DNA from: CAVRZR01 sp964354215
Lineage (GTDB): Bacteria > Actinomycetota > Coriobacteriia > Anaerosomatales > CAVRZR01
NCBI GenBank assembly: GCA_964354215.1
Contig: CAYGYT010000016.1
Coordinates: 1-46,533 of the forward strand
DNA: 46,533 bases
Direction of reading: 5' to 3'
Shown here: in pieces, positions 1-7,765 of the stretch
Numbering within the stretch: position 1 is the stretch's first letter
Layout: the number at the start of each line of letters is the position of its first letter
Notes under the pieces: generated by a model
What the model saw: the letters and a program-made list of their open reading frames with translations, nothing else
Database searches by the model: none
Told to the model about the DNA's origin: nothing
Made by a program: the position numbers and the translations under genes

Positions 1-8
1 GCCCACCA
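1..8 (+). tRNA. Possible 3' end of a truncated tRNA gene
   Basis: The window opens with GCCC-A-CCA, which has the form of the last acceptor-stem bases, discriminator A and an encoded CCA. Both complete tRNA genes in this window also encode CCA. An intrinsic terminator follows 10 bases later, as expected after a stable RNA gene. Only eight bases are visible, so the identity cannot be read and a chance match is possible. Confidence 0.3.
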
Positions 9-18
9 AGAAATGACG

Positions 19-50
19 AAAGCCCCGCCCACGTGGCGGGGCTTTCCCTT
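19..50 (+). terminator. Intrinsic terminator hairpin
   Basis: Perfect 11-bp inverted repeat (19-29 with 35-45), a 5-nt loop, very GC-rich, followed by TTTCCCTTT. It would end transcription from a gene lying left of the window, perhaps the tRNA whose end may be visible at position 1. Confidence 0.75.
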
Positions 51-167
51 TGTCTGGCCTACGCCTCTTGTTCCCTTGCTGCCTTGCGCAATGATGAAGG
101 CGTCTGCCGCTCAGGGCCCTACCCGGGGTCGCGGGGAACATACGCTAGAGAGTGTTGATGGCATCTT

Positions 168-195
168 CGCAGACTACCCGGCCGGGTAGTCTGCG
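168..195. repeat. Perfect 28-bp palindrome upstream of the radical SAM gene
   Basis: Positions 168-181 and 182-195 are exact reverse complements with no spacer. The site lies 93 bp before the radical SAM start. There is no T-tract on either side, so a protein-binding operator is as likely as an RNA hairpin. No function can be assigned from sequence alone. Confidence 0.6.
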
Positions 196-288
196 GCAGG
201 GACGCTGCGCAGGGCACGCGTCTGGATCGGTCGCCTGGGCGGCAGTCTCGGGACGCCGAGCGCGGATGGCTATCCGGGGGGTGCGAAC

Positions 289-1632
289 ATGGAGCGCACC
301 AAGTTCCTTCTGATAGACCCGACAGCACCCGAGTGGCGGGTCAGAGCGGGAGAACGACCCCGCGGGTCCCGCTTCTTCAGGTTCTCGATGCTTTCGAGCC
401 TCTACGTCGCGGCTGCGATGCCCGACTACGTGGAGACGAGGATCGTCGACGAAGAGATCGAACCGATCGACTTCGGTACCGATGCGGACGTGATCGGTAT
501 CTCGTTCATGACCTACAACGCCCCGCGCGCCTACGAGATCGCAGATCGATTCCGTCACGAGATGGGCAAGCCGGTGATCTTCGGCGGCTATCACCCGACG
601 TTCATGCCGGAAGAGGCCATCGGGCATGCCGATGCCGTCTGTGTCGGCGATGCCGAGGGCACGCTGCCGCGAATGATGGAGGACTTCGCCGCGGGCCGGC
701 TGCAGCAGATCTACCGCAGCGAGCCGTGCGACCTTGCGGGGCTGCCGAAACCAGACTGGTCGCTCATTCGGAAGAAGGACTACGCGCCACTGGGCTTTGT
801 TGAGGCGACCCGCGGCTGTACCCATCAGTGCAGATTCTGCTCCGTCACCGCGTTTCATCACCATCACTTCAGGACCCGGCCCGTGGCTGAGGTGATCGAC
901 GAGCTCAGGTCACTCGGCCGGAACGTTCTCTTCATGGATGACAACATCATCTGCAACCGGGAGTACGCGAAGGAGCTCTTCGCCGCGATGATCCCGCTCG
1001 GCAAGCGCTGGTTCAGCCAGTGCGGCATAGGGATCGCCGAGGATGAGGAGCTGCTCCATCTAGCCTCCCGCAGCGGATGTCGCGGGCTGTTCATCGGCTT
1101 CGAGTCTCTCAACGAGGCGGGCCTGCGCTCCTGGAGCAAGCGGTCCAACGTGGGGAGGGACTACCACGCGGTCGTTCGGAGGCTTCATGCGGCCGGTATC
1201 GCCATATGCGCCGCCTTCGTGTTCGGCGGCGATCACGACACTCCGGACGTGTTCGAGCGAACGCTCGAGTTCCTCCTGGAGGCCAACGTCGAGACGGTGC
1301 AGGCGACCAGGCTGACGCCGTTTCCCGGCACGACCGTCTTCGCGGAGATGGATCGCGACGGGCGGATCTTCGACAAGGACTGGTCCCACTACGACTTCAA
1401 TCACGTGGTGTTCGAGCCGCTCCAGATGCGACGTGAGACGCTCGACACGGGCGTGGGGTGGCTGGTGAGGGAGTTCCACGAACGTCGCAGAATCGCGACG
1501 AGAGTACTGAGGAGCTTCCGGTACCTGGACCCCGTGCTCGTGCTCGGCGGTGTCGTGCCCGTGAACCTGGGTTGGCGGGTGAAACTGACTGCGGACGATA
1601 GCTTCCGGAAAGGCGCTGCGCTTGTGCCCTAG
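289..1632 (+). CDS. Radical SAM protein with B12-binding-like N-terminal domain
   Basis: 447 residues. Residues 1-135 look like the Rossmann-type cobalamin-binding domain of class B radical SAM enzymes (GISFM, then FGGYHPT near residues 100-106), but the DxHxxG histidine motif is absent, so cobalamin, if bound, would not be held through that histidine. The radical SAM core follows with C177-x3-C181-x2-C184 for the [4Fe-4S] cluster, then a GFES segment typical of the Elp3/MiaB-like barrel. The ATG at 289 follows GGGGGG by a few bases. It stands alone, with a convergent ABC operon after it. Such proteins act on lipids, tetrapyrroles or secondary metabolites; the substrate here cannot be predicted. 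Confidence 0.8.
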   Translation: MERTKFLLIDPTAPEWRVRAGERPRGSRFFRFSMLSSLYVAAAMPDYVETRIVDEEIEPIDFGTDADVIGISFMTYNAPRAYEIADRFRHEMGKPVIFGGYHPTFMPEEAIGHADAVCVGDAEGTLPRMMEDFAAGRLQQIYRSEPCDLAGLPKPDWSLIRKKDYAPLGFVEATRGCTHQCRFCSVTAFHHHHFRTRPVAEVIDELRSLGRNVLFMDDNIICNREYAKELFAAMIPLGKRWFSQCGIGIAEDEELLHLASRSGCRGLFIGFESLNEAGLRSWSKRSNVGRDYHAVVRRLHAAGIAICAAFVFGGDHDTPDVFERTLEFLLEANVETVQATRLTPFPGTTVFAEMDRDGRIFDKDWSHYDFNHVVFEPLQMRRETLDTGVGWLVREFHERRRIATRVLRSFRYLDPVLVLGGVVPVNLGWRVKLTADDSFRKGAALVP

Positions 1633-1684
1633 GCCGCGGGAGTCTGCGCGACGGCCACGAGCGGACACGGCGACGCGTGTACGA

Positions 1685-2428
1685 CTACTCCCAGCGGAAG
1701 AGGCGTGCAGAGAGCGCCGTGCACACGACAAGCACGCCGAGCAGCACCGCAGTCGCGAGCAGGAAGTCGCTCCACGGCTCGCCGAACCAGAGACCCTTGA
1801 GCAGGCGAACCGCATAGGTGAGGGGCAGGAACTGCGCGATGCGCCGTACGGACTCGGGCATCACAGCGAGCGGGATGGTCGCGCCCGATAGGAACATCAT
1901 CGGGTAGAAGACCACCATGCCGATGACCTGGGCGGTCCGCGCGGTCGGCGCGACTGCGGCGATCAGGTAGCCGATCGAAAACATTGAGAGCGCGCAGAAG
2001 ACGATCGCGATCCCCACGACGATGACGCTGCCGTCGAACGCCACGCGGTACAGGATCCAGCCGACCGCGACGAGCGCGAGAATGCCGATGAACATCATGA
2101 GCAGGTTGCTGACCACATCGGCGGCGATGAACGTCATAGGCCGCAGCGGCGTGCTGCGAAAGCGCCGCAGGACGCCTGATTCGCGATAGGCACCGATGCT
2201 GATGGGAATCGACATGAAGCCCACGATGCCGAGCACCATCGCCGTGTACGCAGGCATCGCGACGTCCATCGATCCAAGACCTCCGAACAGTGGGCTGGGC
2301 TCGTTCCCGTACATCACGCCGAAGAGCACGACGATGAGCGGTGGGAATGCGATCGTGAAGAATGTCGCAATGGGTTCTCGGACATACAGCCGGATGTCGG
2401 TGGAGGCGAGCCGCAGGAAGCCGCGCAT
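1685..2428 (-). CDS. ABC-2 type transporter permease
   Basis: 247 residues, with the usual six hydrophobic segments of ABC-2 permeases. The segment after the second helix (ESGVLRRFRSTPL) is the typical cytoplasmic motif of the family, and a late MFLSGATIPL segment is also characteristic. The ATG lies 2 bp after the stop of the ATP-binding gene, so the two are co-transcribed and probably translationally coupled. The pair forms a half-size exporter for a drug, lipid or peptide; the substrate is not predictable. Confidence 0.85.
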   Translation of the reverse strand: MRGFLRLASTDIRLYVREPIATFFTIAFPPLIVVLFGVMYGNEPSPLFGGLGSMDVAMPAYTAMVLGIVGFMSIPISIGAYRESGVLRRFRSTPLRPMTFIAADVVSNLLMMFIGILALVAVGWILYRVAFDGSVIVVGIAIVFCALSMFSIGYLIAAVAPTARTAQVIGMVVFYPMMFLSGATIPLAVMPESVRRIAQFLPLTYAVRLLKGLWFGEPWSDFLLATAVLLGVLVVCTALSARLFRWE

Positions 2429-2430
2429 CG

Positions 2431-3342
2431 CTAGTCCCTCATTTCCCTACCGGTCAGCGCAAGGAAGACGTCCTCGAGGTTCGGCTGCTCGGTGCGCAGA
2501 TCCAGAAAGCCGACGTGGGCGTCTTCGAGCGCCGAGACGACGGTGCTCGCGAACCGGTCGCCCCGCCCATACACGACGACTCGTGAGTCGATCTGCTCCA
2601 CGCGTCCGATGACGTCCATCCCATCGAACGAAGGAGCCACCACACCCTCCGGGAGCGTGAACACGAGCCGTCTCTCCACGCCGAGGCTGCTCACGAGAGT
2701 CTCCGGGGTATCGAGTGCCACCACTGCGCCGTGGTCGATGATGAGCACGCGATCGCAGAGGCGTTCTGCCTCCTCCATGAAGTGCGTGGTGAGCACGACC
2801 GAACATCCTGCGTCGCGAACGTCGCGGACGAGGTCCCACATCGAACGGCGCGCCTGCGGGTCGAGCCCGGTCGTCAGCTCGTCGAAGAAGACGACCTCGG
2901 GCCGGCTTACGAGCGCGAGCGCTATGAAGAGCCGCTGTTTCTGGCCTCCGGAAAGCTTCGAGAAACGAGCGGAGCGCTTGTCGGAGAGGCCAAGCCGCTC
3001 GATGAGCTCGTCGACGTCCGTGCTGCGTTCGTAGAATGAAGCGAAGAGACTGAGCGCTTCCCGCACACGCAAGTGCGGCGGCAGGGCGCTTTCTTGCAGC
3101 TGGACGCCGATCCTATCGGCCAGTCTCTCGCGATTCGCAGGATCCTCGCCGAGGATCCGGATCGTTCCTCCATCTGGTCGCCGAAGCCCCTCGATGCACT
3201 CGATGGTCGTGGTCTTGCCTGCTCCGTTGGGTCCCACCATGCCGAAGATCTCGCCCTCGCATACGTCGAACGAGACATCAGCGACTGCCAGCACGTCCCC
3301 GTACTGCTTGCGAAGCTCGTGCACTTGGATGACGTCCGGCAC
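2431..3342 (-). CDS. ABC transporter ATP-binding protein (drug-exporter, DrrA type)
   Basis: 303 residues from a GTG start with a GGAGAG-like ribosome site upstream. Walker A GPNGAGKTT lies near residue 38, the signature LSGGQKQR near 134, and Walker B reads VVFFDEL, with T following where many family members have P. A C-terminal extension of about 90 residues is typical of ATPases paired with ABC-2 permeases. It energises the permease encoded 2 bp downstream. Confidence 0.9.
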   Translation of the reverse strand: MPDVIQVHELRKQYGDVLAVADVSFDVCEGEIFGMVGPNGAGKTTTIECIEGLRRPDGGTIRILGEDPANRERLADRIGVQLQESALPPHLRVREALSLFASFYERSTDVDELIERLGLSDKRSARFSKLSGGQKQRLFIALALVSRPEVVFFDELTTGLDPQARRSMWDLVRDVRDAGCSVVLTTHFMEEAERLCDRVLIIDHGAVVALDTPETLVSSLGVERRLVFTLPEGVVAPSFDGMDVIGRVEQIDSRVVVYGRGDRFASTVVSALEDAHVGFLDLRTEQPNLEDVFLALTGREMRD

Positions 3343-3438
3343 TCCGACTCTCCAATCGCGTACGTGCGCACGAGACGCCCCGGAAAGACCCGGGTCCCGT
3401 CCGGGGTCGTCGCCTCGGCCATGGGTGCCCAGGGGTTC

Positions 3439-4527
3439 CTAGCGGCTCTTCCCCCAGTATGGGCCCGGGTGCGGTCCCAAGAACCACGATACCTCGTAAC
3501 CGTTGAGGCCCGCCCACTCCTCGCCGGCAGCCTCGAGCTTCGCGTTACCGCAGTTCATGTAGTCCAGAGCCATGATCACGTTTCCGTTCCTGAACAGCGC
3601 ACGGCGCAGCGTCGGTTCGGCGCTCCTTCGCCCCAGCCTGATGAAGTACGCATAGTCTCTCGCCACCTGGCTCAGGTCCTTCCGCTTGAGCTCCGAAGTC
3701 AGACGGGCGACGGCTCGGGGATGCTCCCTCTCCATGAGCACGAGTGCACCGGCTGCAGCGGACCGCTTCTCCGCCCGTCGGCTGTGAAGGAGCTTGGTCA
3801 GGGGCTTGACGGCCGGCTTTCCGATGTCCGCGAGCATCGCTTCTACCGCATGTGTTCGCAGCCCGCCTAGCATCTTGGTCGCCGGTCGCACCCACGTGCG
3901 GTCGGTCTTCTTGACGACGTGCGCCAGTCTCTTCCGACCCGTCGGTGTGAGCGATGGGTTGTCGTACTCGGCCACAATGGCCTTGAACGCTCCCGGGGCC
4001 TTCAAGAGGAGCATCGCCTTGGTGTCCGCGACGGTCGCGTCGGGCTCGGTAACAAGCGCGTCGCACAGGGGTGCCGCGGATTGGCGTCTTGCTATGCCGA
4101 GGAGAGCCTGACTCGCCGCCAAGCGCACCTTTGGTTCTGGGTCCTGCCTTGCGGCCCGGGCGATCGGCTCCCACGTGTGTGATCGTCCCAGCGCAAGCAC
4201 GCACGCGACTGCTCTTTGGCGGTCTGCAGGATCCCTGTCCGTCTCAAGCGTCGTGACGACCTCCGTCCAGACGCGGTCTGAGTAGGTGCGAAGCGTCCTG
4301 TCATTGGCCGTCAGCGCGGTGATCTCAGCACACGCTGAAGGTTCCAGTGACTTCGCAATGGCGATGGCGGCGCTTTCGCATCGCTTCGCGTCACGGTTGG
4401 CGCTGATGGTCGCGAGTGCCTCGTCTGTGCTCACTGAGCTCGACAGGAGAAAGAGAGAGACAGCACCATAAAGGGCGACGATTCCTGCTAGCGCGCCAAC
4501 AAGCACGTGTCTGGACTGAAGCCCCAC
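3439..4527 (-). CDS. Membrane-anchored HEAT-repeat protein
   Basis: 362 residues from a GTG start. One hydrophobic helix at residues 9-29 acts as a signal anchor. The rest is a run of amphipathic helical pairs of the HEAT type (for example DPEPKVRLAASQALLGIA and the segment beginning IGKPAVKPLTKLL), ending in an aromatic-rich tail with no repeats. HEAT arrays are protein-protein scaffolds; no catalytic motif is seen. It lies upstream of the ABC exporter on the same strand with a gap of about 100 bp and may be independent. Confidence 0.65.
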   Translation of the reverse strand: MGLQSRHVLVGALAGIVALYGAVSLFLLSSSVSTDEALATISANRDAKRCESAAIAIAKSLEPSACAEITALTANDRTLRTYSDRVWTEVVTTLETDRDPADRQRAVACVLALGRSHTWEPIARAARQDPEPKVRLAASQALLGIARRQSAAPLCDALVTEPDATVADTKAMLLLKAPGAFKAIVAEYDNPSLTPTGRKRLAHVVKKTDRTWVRPATKMLGGLRTHAVEAMLADIGKPAVKPLTKLLHSRRAEKRSAAAGALVLMEREHPRAVARLTSELKRKDLSQVARDYAYFIRLGRRSAEPTLRRALFRNGNVIMALDYMNCGNAKLEAAGEEWAGLNGYEVSWFLGPHPGPYWGKSR

Positions 4528-4546
4528 CTGTTCACCCCGCCCATAT

Positions 4547-4564
4547 CCGGTTCCCCCGAACCGG
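4547..4564. repeat. Short inverted repeat upstream of the HEAT-repeat gene
   Basis: CCGGTTC / GAACCGG arms of 7 bp around a CCCC loop, about 20 bp upstream of the GTG start of the minus-strand HEAT-repeat gene. It could be an operator or a leader hairpin. The rest of the 4528-4813 intergenic region shows nothing definable. Confidence 0.35.
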
Positions 4565-4813
4565 GAAGCCCATCCTCGACGCCCGTTCTTAGTGTTGACC
4601 TCGCTGCGCGCGTGCGGCCGGAAGCGGCTCAGCGGCGCAAGTGCACAGGTATATACCCCATCGAGGCTGCGACGATGCCGGTCTCTGCCCGGGTCGCCGA
4701 TGGGTTCCGGATGGTGTGCCTGGTGCGGCGGCTCGGGCAGGTCGGTCCTGCGACCAACATCGTGAATCGACTGTTGGTTCGTGTTCGCTCGCGTGAGCGC
4801 CCTTGCCGCGGAG

Positions 4814-4819
4814 TAGACT
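4814..4819 (+). promoter_or_regulatory. TAGACT -10 box, leaderless-type promoter
   Basis: TAGACT ends 7 nt before the ATG at 4827 and no purine-rich ribosome site precedes that ATG. A start point near 4826 would give an mRNA beginning at the start codon. No good -35 box is visible. Confidence 0.45.
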
Positions 4820-4826
4820 ACGACAC

Positions 4827-5132
4827 ATGAATGCCGAGGACGAACCAGTCGAACTCCCGCCCAACCGTCCGCCCGGCATGCTCGGCGAGGCTGGCTTGAA
4901 CCTCATGAAGGTCGACACGTTCGAGCCGGACGGCCTGAACGCGGGACTCACCCAGGAGTCCACATGGGAGACGCGCTGGCTGTGGATCGTCCTGCTGTAT
5001 CTGCTGTTCTTCCCCGCCGCGGCCTTCGTGTTGTGGCGCTCCACGCGCATCCCGCGTAGAGGCAAGATTCTCGCGACGATCCTCGGACTCGCAGGCCTCG
5101 TGCTCGTTGCGATCGCGATCTGGCCACGATAG
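4827..5132 (+). CDS. Small two-helix membrane protein
   Basis: 101 residues. A polar N-terminal half (about 45 residues, Pro- and Glu-rich) is followed by two hydrophobic helices at about 49-67 and 81-98, separated by a basic loop (RSTRIPRRGK). I do not recognise a family. The start at 4827 is preferred to the in-frame upstream TTG at 4803 because TAGACT sits exactly one leaderless spacing away. Confidence 0.55.
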   Translation: MNAEDEPVELPPNRPPGMLGEAGLNLMKVDTFEPDGLNAGLTQESTWETRWLWIVLLYLLFFPAAAFVLWRSTRIPRRGKILATILGLAGLVLVAIAIWPR

Positions 5133-5648
5133 GCCCGTGCCAAGCCGGACACGCCGCGGATCTGGCGCGACCGGGCGCGTCACCGCTACGGTGCCGGCCG
5201 CACCCGGCCCGAGACGAGGAAAACGCCCCCGGGCTTCGGCCCGAAGGCGCTCTCCGTTCAGCGGCGGACTTGACTCGCTTCGGGCAGCGCGTGCACGCCT
5301 GGCATCGCCAGCGGGCTTGCGAACGCCGTTCGTGCCGTTCCGACGAGCTCGCGTGGTTGGTGCCGCTGCCCCGAAGGTGGCTTCTCGCCTATCGCGCCCG
5401 CCCGGGGCCCTAGCGCGCCCCCCAACAAGCATCACGGCTGGCGACGCTCCCATGGGCCCGCCTTTCCCAGGCGCGGCCCGCGCCGCGACACCTTAGATGC
5501 AACACCTCGTAGGTACCCGTCTCGGAAGACGTTCTCACGAGCTGCGCCGAGATTCGCCGGCCGAGATTCGCCGGCCGAGGCGGAAGCGGAACCACGCCGT
5601 TCGCCTGCGCACCTGCCTCGGCGCAACCGAGCGGACGCCGGCGCGCGG
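5133..5648. other. 516-bp region without a supportable gene
   Basis: No open frame here resembles a protein. The minus strand ends in an intrinsic terminator (5220-5249) about 400 nt past the DUF2905 stop, so the interval may be a long 3' untranslated region or an unannotated RNA on the minus strand. I looked for tmRNA, RNase P RNA and SRP RNA landmarks and saw none. A 14-bp unit (CCGAGATTCGCCGG) is repeated in tandem at 5547-5560 and 5561-5574. Confidence 0.4.
5220..5249 (-). terminator. Intrinsic terminator on the minus strand
   Basis: On the minus strand a stem CGCC..CGGGC closes on a stable CGAA tetraloop and GCCCG..GGCG, followed directly by TTTT. It would end transcripts coming from the DUF2905/release-factor-like side. 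Confidence 0.6.
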
Positions 5649-5885
5649 CTACCTGAAGAACCGCACGGCGAGCGACAGGATGATGGTGAGCAGGATGCTC
5701 AGAAGGATCGACGTGGTGATGGGGACGAAACAGCTCCAACCGTCCCTGTCGATGCGGATGTCGCCGGGAAGCGAGCCGAGACGCCCGCCGATGCCCAGCC
5801 GCCCGAAGACCCAGAGCAGGCCCCCGAGCAGGGCGAGCACCAGTGCGAACAAGATGATGAGCTTGCCGACTTGCTGGAGGTCCAC
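5649..5885 (-). CDS. DUF2905 family membrane protein
   Basis: 78 residues from a GTG start. Two hydrophobic helices (about 8-27 and 51-75) flank a loop containing LGSLPGDIRIDR, the hallmark of the DUF2905 family. Function unknown; members are small inner-membrane proteins. The length matches the family. It lies downstream of the release-factor-like gene on the same strand. Confidence 0.85.
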   Translation of the reverse strand: MDLQQVGKLIILFALVLALLGGLLWVFGRLGIGGRLGSLPGDIRIDRDGWSCFVPITTSILLSILLTIILSLAVRFFR

Positions 5886-5921
5886 GTCTTTCCGTCCCGT
5901 TCGCGTTGGCGCGGCGCTCGG

Positions 5922-6230
5922 CTACTCGTCGACCGGCGGTAGCCGGCGCGTCTTCTTCTTCGCGGCCACACGCGCCTTGGTGGCAAGGCGCCTCTCGGAG
6001 GCGGCGCGAGTCGGCTTCGTCGGCTTGCGCGGAGGCGGCGGTGGTGCGAGCCGCTGTTCGATGCGCTTGCGCAGCCGCTCCAGGCAGTCCTGCTTGTTGC
6101 GGAGCTGGCTGCGCTCGCGTCGGCAGACGACGACGATGCCCGTGGGACGGTGCTTGAGGCGTACGGCGGAGTCGGTCGTATTCACCGACTGCCCGCCCGG
6201 ACCCGTCGCCCGAAACGTACTGACGTCACA
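5922..6230 (-). CDS. Release-factor-like (RF-1 domain, ArfB-type) protein, 5' end lost in assembly gap
   Basis: The visible C-terminal part holds GPGGQSVN, the GGQ motif that catalyses peptidyl-tRNA hydrolysis in the ribosome, then a conserved RLKHRPTGIVV segment, and ends in a strongly basic, Lys/Arg/Pro-rich tail. This fits stand-alone RF-1-domain proteins (ArfB/YaeJ-like), which rescue stalled ribosomes, rather than full RF1 or RF2, since the tail ends soon after the GGQ domain. The start and N-terminus are hidden by 100 N, so a larger factor cannot be strictly excluded. Reading across the N run is not reliable. Confidence 0.8.
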   Translation of the reverse strand, partial: CDVSTFRATGPGGQSVNTTDSAVRLKHRPTGIVVVCRRERSQLRNKQDCLERLRKRIEQRLAPPPPPRKPTKPTRAASERRLATKARVAAKKKTRRLPPVDE

Positions 6231-6330
6231 NNNNNNNNNNNNNNNNNNNNNNNNNNNNNNNNNNNNNNNNNNNNNNNNNNNNNNNNNNNNNNNNNNNNNN
6301 NNNNNNNNNNNNNNNNNNNNNNNNNNNNNN
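6231..6330. other. Assembly gap (100 N)
   Basis: Exactly 100 unknown bases, a conventional placeholder for a gap of unknown size. It interrupts the release-factor-like gene, so the true distance to the ferredoxin gene is unknown. Confidence 0.95.
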
Positions 6331-6337
6331 GTAGCGC

Positions 6338-6532
6338 TCACTCTTCTTTGAGCGTGATGGCTTCGACGGGGCAGCTCTCGAGCGCGTCACGGGTGCAGTC
6401 GTAGAGCTCCGGGTCGGGCGTCTCGTCGATCACCCATGCGTAGCCGTCGTCACGCATCTGGAACACCTCGGGGCACGTGTCCTCGCAGAGTCCACAGCCG
6501 ATACACAGGTCCAGGTCGATAACCGGCTTCAT
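6338..6532 (-). CDS. Ferredoxin, single [4Fe-4S] cluster type
   Basis: 64 residues, acidic. C10, C13 and C16 with C54 (before PVEAI) are the expected cluster ligands; the extra pair C20 and C46 matches the non-ligand cysteines of mono-cluster ferredoxins of the Thermotoga/Desulfovibrio type. The ATG at 6532 begins MKPVIDLDLC, the usual distance to the first ligand. It is a soluble low-potential electron carrier. A ferredoxin is the likely donor for the NADH-module-free complex I encoded 3 kb away, but nothing ties this particular copy to it. Confidence 0.9.
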   Translation of the reverse strand: MKPVIDLDLCIGCGLCEDTCPEVFQMRDDGYAWVIDETPDPELYDCTRDALESCPVEAITLKEE

Positions 6533-6681
6533 TCGGCCACCCCCATTGCTCGGCGACGCGTCACGATCGTGCGCCCACGTCCCGCTCTCGGACGCGCATC
6601 GCATGCTGAAGATACCCCTGCAGCGCATCCCCGACACCCAACGGGTATTATCCCCGCAGGTGACAGGATGTGGGAGCGAAG

Positions 6682-7740
6682 ATGGGCGATGTGGTCGTCG
6701 GCACGTGTTCGTGGACCGACAAGACGATGATCGAGCGCTGGTATCCCAAGGGCGTGTCCTCCGCCGAGGCCCGCCTCCGCTACTACGCATCCCGCTTCGA
6801 CGCCGTCGAAGTCGACTCCACGTTCTACGGCCTGCCGAAGAGAGATGTTGCAGCGCACTGGGCCGAGCGCACCCCGCCCGACTTCACCTTCCACGTGAAG
6901 GCCTACGGGCTCATGACCGGCCACGAGGTGGACGAGCGCTCGCTCCACCCCGATCTGCGGGAGTACGCGCACGAGATCACGCCGCGGGGCCGAGTGCGCA
7001 ACCCCTCGGCCGAGATGGTAGGGCGCGCCTTCGAACTGTTCGTCGAGGAGCTGGAACCGCTGCATCGCGCCGGCAAGCTCGGCGGCGTACTCATGCAGTA
7101 CCCGCCCTACCTGACCGCGCTGGAACCGGGGCGCAAGCGGCGGAACTTGGAGTTCATCGAGATGGGTGCGGAGATGCTCCGTCCGCTCCCGGTCTTCGTG
7201 GAGTTCCGCCACAACTCCTGGGTCGCCGATGACGAGCTCCCGCGCACCCTGCGGTTCCTGGCGGATCGCGGACTCACGTACGTTGCGGTCGACGCGCCGC
7301 AGATCGCCCAAGGCACGACGATGCCGCCGGTCACCGCGGTCACGAGCCCGCTCGGCTACGTGCGCCTGCACGGGCGCAACAAGGGGACGTGGTACGCGCG
7401 CACCGCCTCGGCAGCCGATCGCTTCGACTACGCCTACACACAAGAGGAGCTCCGAGAGTGGTACGAGCCGGTCCGACAGCTCGCCGAGGAGACCGAGCGC
7501 ACCTGGGTGATGTTCAACAACTGCAAGTACGACTACGCGCCGCGCAATGCGCGCGAGATGGCGGAGATTCTAGGCGACCTCGTGGCGCCCCGCCGAGGGG
7601 GAGTGGCCACCGGTGAGCCCGTCGAGACGGAGCCGGGGGGCGGGGACGGCGGCGATTCGGGTGGCGGCCGGAGCGAGCCTGGCGGTGCACGCCGCACGAG
7701 TGCCGCAGACGGAGGGGAGCAGCTCGGGTTCGGGGTCTAG
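6682..7740 (+). CDS. DUF72 family protein (YecE-like)
   Basis: 352 residues. It opens with VVVGTCSWTDK, the DUF72 N-terminal signature, and contains YYASRFDAVEVDSTFY, the VEFRHNSW segment and the late VMFNNCKYDYAPRNA segment, all typical of this TIM-barrel family of unknown function. The last 70 or so residues are a Gly/Glu-rich low-complexity tail beyond the usual domain end. The ATG at 6682 has GGGAGCGA upstream; a GTG at 6670 is the alternative. It is transcribed away from the ferredoxin gene. Confidence 0.85.
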   Translation: MGDVVVGTCSWTDKTMIERWYPKGVSSAEARLRYYASRFDAVEVDSTFYGLPKRDVAAHWAERTPPDFTFHVKAYGLMTGHEVDERSLHPDLREYAHEITPRGRVRNPSAEMVGRAFELFVEELEPLHRAGKLGGVLMQYPPYLTALEPGRKRRNLEFIEMGAEMLRPLPVFVEFRHNSWVADDELPRTLRFLADRGLTYVAVDAPQIAQGTTMPPVTAVTSPLGYVRLHGRNKGTWYARTASAADRFDYAYTQEELREWYEPVRQLAEETERTWVMFNNCKYDYAPRNAREMAEILGDLVAPRRGGVATGEPVETEPGGGDGGDSGGGRSEPGGARRTSAADGGEQLGFGV

Positions 7741-7765
7741 CGCCGCGCCGAACGCACTCGGCAGG

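Noticed and set aside
4803..4826. TTG start for the small membrane protein
   Set aside because: It has no ribosome site and would place the start upstream of the TAGACT promoter box; ATG 4827 fits better.
5133..5648. tmRNA, RNase P RNA or 6S RNA in the empty region
   Set aside because: No tRNA-like ends, GAGGAAAGTCC-type P RNA segment or recognisable 6S bubble could be seen on either strand.
6529..7443. 304-codon minus-strand frame opposite the DUF72 gene
   Set aside because: Antisense shadow; DUF72 signatures fix the plus-strand reading.
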